Assembly (NCBI GenBank): GCA_948567375.1 | Contig: OX419757.1 | Coordinates: forward strand, 54,808,001-54,872,000 | Origin: Lunularia cruciata | Lineage: Eukaryota > Streptophyta > Marchantiopsida > Lunulariales > Lunulariaceae | Direction: 5' to 3' | Length of the DNA: 64,000 nt | Part shown: positions 57,017 through 64,000 of the stretch, piece after piece | Position numbering within the stretch: position 1 is the first letter of the stretch | Layout: the number at the start of each line of letters is the position of its first letter | The notes under the pieces: generated by a model | Seen by the model: the letters and a program-made list of their open reading frames with translations, nothing else | Databases searched by the model: none | Told to the model about the DNA's origin: nothing | Program-made: the position numbers and the translations under genes

Positions 57017-60000
57017 CCTTCGATGCATTCTAACTTCAGGATTTCACTACTCTAGTCTTGTGTGTCGCTGACCTTCCTGTGCATTCTACCCTCGGGGTTA
57101 CATATTCCTAGTGTTCAGTATCATGTACATATTGTTTATCGCTCATTTGCACTTCATGAGTTCTGGATAACCCGTTCCCAGAACTGCATCTGTTCTCGTA
57201 TACCTATATATATCCTGCTGGCACTTTGAGACCGCAATGGCGGGGTTCGTGTTCAGCCGCCTCTTTGTTTTATCTTGAAACAGATTCTTCTGATTCTTTA
57301 TAAAACATTCAGGCCCCACTACAATAGTCGGATTAGGAAAGGTAAGTTCATGATATATTGATTCATTCATTATCGGTTCATGTTCTTGGATGCACATTTT
57401 CTATTTACATGAATGATTTAGAGTTTTCACAATTGAGTTTGTATCAAGCTCCTTTCTTGATAAGTTTCAATCCTTGATAGCTTCAATTTCATTGTATGGG
57501 GTTGGGCTGATTCCCATTTTAGCTGATTTAGGGGATTCCCGTGTTAGAGTGCATGCCCAATTAATTGTTCTTTGTTAGATTTTGCTGTCTTACAAATGAA
57601 AAAATTTCCATGCTTATCATGGGCTTAGTATCTATAGAGACTTAAGAGCATCCCTGCTTTCTGCCAGGCGGGGAGCTCCAGTTCGAGCCCACCAGTAGTT
57701 TTTCCCGGAGGCCTGTATACCATAGTGTTGTTTGGGAGTCCTTCTTGACTTCTGAATTCACATATGTACTGTATACTTCCGTTCTCGTATACCTATATAT
57801 ACGGTATACTTCACTTTCACCTTCATTCATTTCACCTCTGCTTTTCCCGCTTCAGTTGACTCATCCCCTTCCCGTGCAGCGCTGAAGTTTTCTTGCTCCA
57901 CTCTCGTATCACTAGGGAACCTCTGCTTGACTCTTTCCCATTGTTGTGTCCTGGACTTCCTCTCTACTAATGAATGTTTGTGATTTCAGGGATCCATCAG
58001 GTATGTCTCGATTTCTTCCCTCATCTTACTCATGTGGATTCTTTTCTTTCTGGACTGATCCTCATTATGCGGCTAAGACTCCAGCGCTTAAGTGCACGCC
58101 TGCACTTTTGCTTGCCCTTGCTTTCCACATTTCTACCCCTGTTCTTTTTGACATTTCCCATTACTTTTGAGCGGCACTTTAGGGGAGCAACCGAGTTAGA
58201 CTTGGCACTCATGAGTTTTCGAGCAGAAACTCGGTATGAGGGGTACTGACAATTGCTCAGCTACTTCGGCACTGCGTGAGGCACTGATGAAGTCGCAGGT
58301 GTTTTCATGAAGGTTTACTATGGCCGCCTTCTGCTTCCCCTTTGCTGTTTAGCGTCTCAGGACTCAAGCGTCCATAGCGCTTGTTGTGATATACTTTATA
58401 TCCTGTCCTTTTTCGCTTCGCTCTCGTTACCCTGTTACACTTAGACAGGTTTCTGCAGCCACACAACCCTAGAGCTAGAGCTAGAGCTCTCGCATTGTTC
58501 CACTCCTCCATTCCCCAGCTAATTCCCTCTCTATTATTTTTCCTTCGCTCTTTGCCTGATTCATGGGACCTCTTGTGTATACAGTGTTCCTACCCGACTC
58601 CAGCCCACGTTTTTTAATTTTATCGTTCACACACTGCTTACTGACAGTCTTTTACGTAGCGTTACCTATTTCTCGCAGTTGTTTGCATACAGTTCTCGAT
58701 TTCATGGTGGTTTACTAGTCTGTTAGCCATATGTTATGCTCAATTTGTTTCAATTATGCCTTTGCTTCAAGTTACATTTGATGCATTCTACCTTATGGAT
58801 TTCTCACTATTCTAGCATTGTCAATTATGTACATCTTGCTTATCAATCATTTGCACCTCATGAGTTCTGGATAACCCGTTCCCAGAACGGCATCTGTTCT
58901 CGTATACCTATATATATAGCAGTCCTTTGCTTCAAGTTACATTCGATGCATTCTACCTTATGGATTTCTAGAATTGTGAATTATGTACATCTTGCTTACC
59001 AATCATTTGCACTTCATGAGTTCTGGATAACCCGTTCCCAGAATAATTTTTGTTCTTGTATACCTATATATAGCAATCCTTGAGTCTGATTGTTTTTTGA
59101 GTTATAAGGAATGAGTTTCGCTCTCATTAACATCATCCACCTACATTGCTGCCTGGATCACATCTCTCTACCTGCAGTGTTCTGGCTTCTGTATAAATTG
59201 CTCTTTTATTCACATATGCTTAGCATACTAGCTGCTATTTTCCGTTCTGCCTTTCATTTCTTCACACTACAGTCATAAAAGGTATTTCTGCACTTCTGAA
59301 CCTACAGGTGATACCCAGGTCAGTCAGTCACTCTCACCCTTCCACCTGGCCGCCCGACTACTGGTTTTTCTCTCTGCTGACGTTCTGGCAAACAACATAC
59401 CTGAGAAAGGATGTTTTATGCTTTTGTGGTCAAAGGAAGGCTACAGCTAATACTGGCCTCCCTATTGCAGACTGACTATGAGAAGGTGCTTCTTCCTTAT
59501 TGTATTTTCCAGTGTTGACGGGCTCATGCTGACATAGAGCATGCAGGGGTTAATCCCAATCCTCATCTGCACTCGCTCCGGGGGAATCTCAGAATTGTGA
59601 TCTTGAGAGACTTATGCATGTCTTATGCACTAACAACATCACTATCCCTGTCACTGCGTCATGCCCTTTTTCTCAAGGTTATGCTTGCTCGCACTCAACT
59701 CTGTACTGCAGGTACTTATGCATCACAAACATCATACTAACTCCTGTATAGACATACGCATGCTTACCTCCTATGTAACAGACAGTTTTGTCGATTTATA
59801 CTGGGTTACTATCACATGTCAGAGTCAGAGTCATTCCAGTCACACGTGGGTATGGAACTAGGTTGTTTACAATGGGTTCTGGATTCGATTTCTCGAATAT
59901 ATTCTCACTCATTGAGCAGACAGCACGTAGAGTTACTACAACTGCACCCCGATTTCTCGACAGAATGGGAGCACTGATGGAGTCATTCTGTGTTCCATGC

Positions 60001-63000
60001 GGACTTACTGTGAAGTCTTGCTACTTCCTTTTGGTGTTAAGGTGTTGATGGATTCATATTGACACAGAATATGCGGCTTAAATCCCAGCACTCCTACACA
60101 GCTTCTTGGGGGTGTAGAAGGCTTAGGATGATCTCTTACTTTACATTTAACTGCGCTATGAAATAAATGTTGATAAATCTAATGGATCGTCGTCATCATA
60201 GATACTTGTTTTACACTAATCTCGCTTGCAGGTACCAACTAATAGGAGAGCTTGCTCATCACTAGGTGTGAACGATGGTCATAACGGTTCCTTACTTGTT
60301 CCTCCCCTAGCCTGGTCCAGTCTTAAGTGGGTATTGGACTCTAACGAACGGGTTCCGTATCTTAACACATATATTCACACGAGTCAGTCCTGTCAGACAT
60401 GGATATGGAACTGGGTTGTTAACAGGGATTCTATTTTCCATTACTCAATACATATTTTCCGAGTATCAATGGAACATGAAATCTTCTTTACAGTCAAGGC
60501 TTAAGTTGTACAATTAGGAATGACTAGCTTTTTGAGTCAGTAACTCAAGTCCTGTCTGAATTCATGTATTAACAATTTGGTTTGGATGTCACAGATTCGA
60601 CAATTGAGTCGCTTGAACGATGGATCTATGAATGTGGTTACACGTGGCCGACAGCGGTTTCGCATAAAAAAAGCCTGGACAGAAGCAGATGGAGCCGTAA
60701 GGATCTGGTTTCTAGTTATGCCACATAGCGGTCATGTCCTTCATTGTAATTTGTGCTGCAACTTTTGCTTCACGTTTTGCCTTCAGTTTACAGTGCAGAT
60801 ATAGATTTATTGAATCCAGGACGTGAGTGAAGAGCCTGGTTCATATAAGTTGTAGAGATTATGTGGATGGCAGATAGATTGCGGAATAACTGTAACGCTG
60901 TAACGCCAAGCGTGGAATCGCTACAATGAGAGTCCCTACCAGGAATGACTAGCCATGTGCAGCATCATACCTGGGGACTTTTGCTTCAGTCCAGTAGTTT
61001 GAAACATCTCACTCGTGTTTTGGTGACTTCAGCCTTGTGCACAGGTTCAAATTATTGAGGAAGATACTCCGATGCATATACCGAGAGACGCATTCGGAAC
61101 TCTAGCTTCAGTTCCACACCTACAAAGTGGAAGAGTTCCACGAGCAAATGTGGACACCCAAGATGTAAGCGACGAGGAGACTGTTCAGCAGGTTAGCAGC
61201 GAGGGTGATTACTTTGATGATGAAGATTCTGATTCCGCCCGGGAGGATCGGGCTGAGGGATCATTCAACCAGTTTGTTGACGGATTAAATGAGCAGTGGC
61301 AGAGAGTGGGAGATCGGGCTGCTGGAGAGGATGAGAGCAGTGAAGAGGAGGAAAGACTCAGGTGGTGGTGGCGGATTCGGAGAGGTGATAGGAGAAGAAT
61401 TTTCCGGAGACAACGTGAGCGGGAAGCTGGAAGAGAAGAGAGAACTGGGCAGGAAGTGGAGAGTTCTACAGTGGATCAAGGAGAGACATCGGTCGTGGGT
61501 GATGGCGTGGCTCCAAGTAGCAAGAAAGTTAGGATTGATGGGGCGTGGGGTGGGGCTTGCAAAGCATGGGCTGCAGATGAAGCCAAATGGCTCCACAGGG
61601 CTCAGAGGACAACTTGGCCTCACTGGGTGTATAGGATGTACGATCCTTATGACCTTGCACGGAGAGCTGCTGGTAAGACTTGCATTCTCTTTGTCTTCCG
61701 TCTAACTCCCGGATGAGGGCTATCTTGAAGTGGTGGTCGGGTAATGACAAGCAGAAGGGGGGCTATTTCTGAAAAGTAGTTTGTGACTGTATTTTGATTA
61801 GATATGTTACGGCAAATGGCTGAGCTGCCAAGAATGGAAGAACTGGTGCGAAGTCCAGCTATGTTGTCTTTCTACATTGCCAGTAATATGCCTCTGCAAG
61901 ATTCCACCCGACAAGAGCTTTTGGAGGTGGATGGTGTTGTTCACCGTCTGAGGAGGGAAATACAGCTATTGGAGTCAATGGATCGGCTTCGCTGCAAAAC
62001 ATGCTCTGTATGTAACGAACACGGTTTTCTCGTAGTCCACTTTAATTTTAAATTCTGCATTTATCAAACTTGCAGTTGCTAACGAACCCATCATGCGCAA
62101 TTCGACTTTTTCCTTCAAGTGATTCCGTCATTTCATTTGATTGCTGCTGCCAGGGAACTCCATGATTTCCCACCAGTTATTGATAATCACCTTTTCGTTT
62201 TGTGCAGGCTGTTATCGCGCGGAGAAGTAATATGTTGGTCATGTCAGCAGATGGACCTATCAGCGCTTATGTTAATGCTGGAGGTTACGTTCATGAGACT
62301 CTGACTTTATCTCGAGCTTGGGGCCTTATGTTAGTGGGACGTCCAGCTACTGCCAACAGTTGGTTCCCGGGGTATGTCCTACTTTACTCCGCTTTTCCAT
62401 GCCTCACAATGAGCGTTAGTCTGTTGTCCTCGCAATGTGTTCTTTCTGACCGTCCACACCAACTAGATTACGCCAGAAACTAGCCTCCACAAATGGATAA
62501 ATTACTAGTGCAGGCTCCAGTAGAGCTCCTCTCCTGCGCTCCCGCGTCTGAGCTATTATCCATCACTGGAGTTATGGCCACTGCAAAAATGACCTAGAAG
62601 CATAGTCATGTGGGATTTGGCGCCGCATCTTAAATGTACAGAATGTGGTGCGCGAACTCATTCCCCCTTCGTTTCCCGTTTTGGTCTCAATATTTAACGC
62701 TCTTATACTATGTGCTGTGTAACATAGAGGACAAAGGTAAGTTTCTCCTAGGCCTGCTGTTGCGGGAGGTTCTTGATATATGCAGGATTACTTCACTAGA
62801 CGCTATAATGAGGAATTGGTTCAGTTTCGCAGTACAAGGACAGAGGTCAGGCTTAGATAGTGAAGTTTGGGAGTTCAGTTGCTATATGTTGCGGTTTTCA
62901 TCGATGGCTAAAACCACCTCGCAGTGATGAGATGAACTAATTCCTGTTCTGTTTTTCATTGCAGTTATGCATGGACGATAGCGCACTGCAGTTCTTGTGA

Positions 63001-63100
63001 ATTTCATATGGGCTGGCGTTTTACGGCTGTCAAAAAGGACATGCGACCTAAAGCTTTCTGGGGAGTAAGAAGGTCTCAACTTGCAGAGAACAGCTCGTAG
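49361..63100 (+). CDS. CRBN: Cereblon, CUL4-DDB1 E3 ligase substrate receptor (10 exons)
   Basis: Exons by splice signals and phase: 49361-49788, 50381-50469, 50899-50976, 51323-51435, 51804-51869, 60595-60696, 61045-61672, 61802-62007, 62208-62371, 62965-63100. The sum is 2010 bases, 669 residues. The N-terminus is acidic and Gly/Glu-rich, with the plant motif [15 protein letters not shown] near residue 130. The LON-like domain spans exons 3-8 ([67 protein letters not shown]), with a long charged insert in exon 7. The C-terminal CULT domain has the zinc Cys pairs CKTC (61993-62004) and CSSC (62987-62998), and the three pocket Trp at 62361, 62972 and 63014. Known role: it recruits substrates to CUL4-DDB1. 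Ile (62978) stands at the position equivalent to human Val388, as in mouse. The first ATG after an upstream in-frame TAG was chosen as start. Confidence 0.93.
53066..53089 (+). repeat. (AC)n microsatellite
   Basis: About twelve dinucleotide repeats followed by GTATATATA. Confidence 0.95.
53280..53981 (+). repeat. Tandem duplication, period 351 bp
   Basis: The segment from TCTTCTTCCCGTGCTC to TTTACTTCGCCTT occurs twice in tandem. I could see no difference between the two copies. Each contains an older internal duplication of about 70 bases (CCGTGCTCTTTCTCCTACAC). Confidence 0.9.
55262..55830 (+). repeat. Direct repeat R1, first copy
   Basis: Matches 57866-58340: shared blocks include CCCTTCCCGTGCAGCGCTGAAG, CTCTCTACTAATG, GTGATTTCAGGGATC and TACTGACAATTGCTCAGCTAC. 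Diverged by substitutions and small indels. Confidence 0.85.
56379..56935 (+). repeat. Direct repeat R2, first copy
   Basis: Near-identical to 58340-58915 over about 560 bases (TTTGCTGTTTAGCGTCT ... CTCGTATACCTATATATA). In the second copy R1 and R2 are adjacent; in the first they are about 550 bases apart. Confidence 0.9.
56983..57014 (+). repeat. (AT)n microsatellite
   Basis: About sixteen repeats directly after a hairpin unit. Shorter AT runs follow most other units. Confidence 0.9.
57866..58915 (+). repeat. Direct repeats R1 and R2, second copies
   Basis: Contiguous second copies of 55262-55830 and 56379-56935. A triplicated AGAGCT run at about 58470 is a small private expansion. Confidence 0.88.
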
Positions 63101-64000
63101 TTGGCGATAGGTCGAAGGCTGAAGTTAGTCTGATGGGAGCTTAAGCTTTCACATACGATGTAATAGTATATGCTCAAGTAGTATATACCGTTTTCTGGAC
63201 CTGGCTATGTGTATATAAATGAGAAGGTGCCAATCGAGTTGAGAGTTAACTCCTTATGTGTGTGAAAACTTACCTTAAGAGAAGTCTAGAAAGGGTTCAC
63301 CATACTAGTAGATACAAGCGAGACGGTGATTGTATGATGTGAGGTTCTATGTGAGGAGTTGTTAAGAAGAAAGTAGTCCTCTGCATTTGTTTTGTTCCCC
63401 TCACTTTAGTTTCAGATATCACGCAAAGCGAGCATTCTGTTAATAGCTGGCAACATGCTACCTTTGCGGGAGGATTTAAGTTAATAGGTGCTCGGAGAGA
63501 AATCATACCTTACATTGGGTAATCTAGCCCAGCTTTTCCACTTGAGAGTTTTACGTAACTTTTAACCTCGATATATTTTTCTAGGCTGATTCTGCCTGGC
63601 TTTCGCGAATCATGTCGTTTCAACTCCGATGTATCTTTTGGTTACTTTTATACACATGTATGATTGCAGGCCTTGAGCCCAAACATTAGATACATATGAT
63701 GCGTATCATTCCGTCATGTGGAAGAGATATACCTGATTGCAGAGATGCAACTACCTGCCTGTTTTGAACCCCCTGCTCCGCAATTGTGACATCTACCATT
63801 TCAACACCACTGAACGGCATTTCCTAGGAAATCCAGAGATATGTCGTCGCTGCGCGGTTGATTATGTTCCTTCATGAGAACATGGCAGTTTCTTGGTTTG
63901 TAAGTTTACAGCTTGGACTGAGTGGGTGAAAGCTAGCCTCCCAAGAGAAGAAATATAGCGCTTTATCTTTCACCACTCACGCAGAAATCCTTTGGTATTA
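63101..64000. other. CRBN 3' untranslated region and downstream DNA
   Basis: The stop TAG is at 63098-63100. No further gene is supported to the window end. The poly(A) site cannot be placed with confidence. Confidence 0.5.

Larger units (their letters stand above)
52417..59070 (+). repeat. Dispersed hairpin-bearing repeat unit in intron 5 (about ten copies)
   Basis: The core is CCGTTC-CCA-GAACGG, a 6-bp stem with 3-base loop, preceded by CATGAGTTCTGGATAAC and followed by CTTCTGTTCTCGTATACC and TATATA. Copies are near 54131, 54396, 55121, 56296, 56883, 56941, 57160, 58860 and 59019; the form at 52417 has loop TTT with both arms intact. The full unit is about 150 bases, beginning near CGATGCATTCTACCTTAGGGATTTC. 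Confidence 0.85.
51870..60594 (+). other. CRBN intron 5 (8.7 kb, repeat-filled)
   Basis: The donor is GAG|GTTTGT and the acceptor GTCACAG|ATT; both flanking exons are in phase 0, and together they restore the LON motif GTTAEIRQ. All other introns of the gene are 129-593 bases. The interior has no gene; it is a patchwork of direct repeats, pyrimidine-rich tracts, AT runs and small hairpins described separately. Confidence 0.9.

Noticed and set aside
52417-59070. SINE as identity of the intron 5 hairpin unit
   Set aside because: I could not find a convincing polymerase III B box in the unit; the possibility stays open but is not supported.
53219-59090. Many 60-120-codon frames in CRBN intron 5
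   Set aside because: They recur because the DNA is duplicated; they change frame between copies and are rich in Phe/Leu/Ser from pyrimidine-rich DNA.
1-64000. tRNA, rRNA or CRISPR loci
   Set aside because: No cloverleaf with A and B boxes, no rRNA core sequence and no regularly spaced short repeat with unique spacers was seen; the tRNA-like stretches are primer binding sites.

Overview
The window is nuclear DNA of a land plant. The evidence is one spliced plant-type cereblon (CRBN) gene with canonical GT-AG introns at the right end, and a dense block of nested plant Ty3/gypsy LTR retrotransposons over the left three quarters. I cannot name the species. The mix of Athila-like (non-chromovirus) and chromodomain elements, and the CRBN exon sequences, would fit a bryophyte, lycophyte or fern better than a typical crop genome; that is an inference of low confidence.

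Layout. Positions 1-12225 hold a decayed Athila-like Ty3/gypsy element (A1, plus strand) whose very long LTRs (about 3.7 kb when complete) carry a long coding region inside U3. Positions 12226-14987 hold three rearranged pieces of the same LTR family. Positions 15000-17500 hold a dead plus-strand chromovirus end and an LTR rich in heat-shock-element-like GAAgcTTC motifs. Positions 17500-20780 are remnants of minus-strand gag/protease and LTR pieces, including an inverted repeat. Positions 21231-23147 are a solo LTR (target duplication AAAAT). Positions 23302-25564 are a complete 2.26-kb non-autonomous element (target duplication AGTAT). Positions 25741-27981 are another large LTR with remains of the LTR-encoded protein.

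Positions 28648-47924 are one minus-strand Ty3/gypsy element (B) split by later insertions. A minus-strand chromovirus (C, 33889-45342, target duplication TCTTT) landed in its gag. C was in turn hit by a solo LTR of the A family (35798-37690) and by a truncated plus-strand gag-protease element with a repeat-rich LTR (39686 to about 43340). Positions 47925-49360 are AT-rich intergenic DNA and the CRBN upstream region.

Positions 49361-63100 encode CRBN in ten exons (669 codons plus stop by my splice model). CRBN is the substrate receptor of a CUL4-DDB1 ubiquitin ligase. Its fifth intron is 8.7 kb and is built from duplicated segments: a 351-bp tandem duplication with no difference that I could see, longer direct repeats, and about ten copies of a unit centred on a small hairpin.

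The retroelements are not a working set: nearly all coding regions have stops or frameshifts, several being TGA at expected CGA codons. The most unusual feature is the LTR-embedded coiled-coil ORF of the A family, which is placed downstream of the polypurine tract, in U3, and recurs in several independent LTR copies on both strands.
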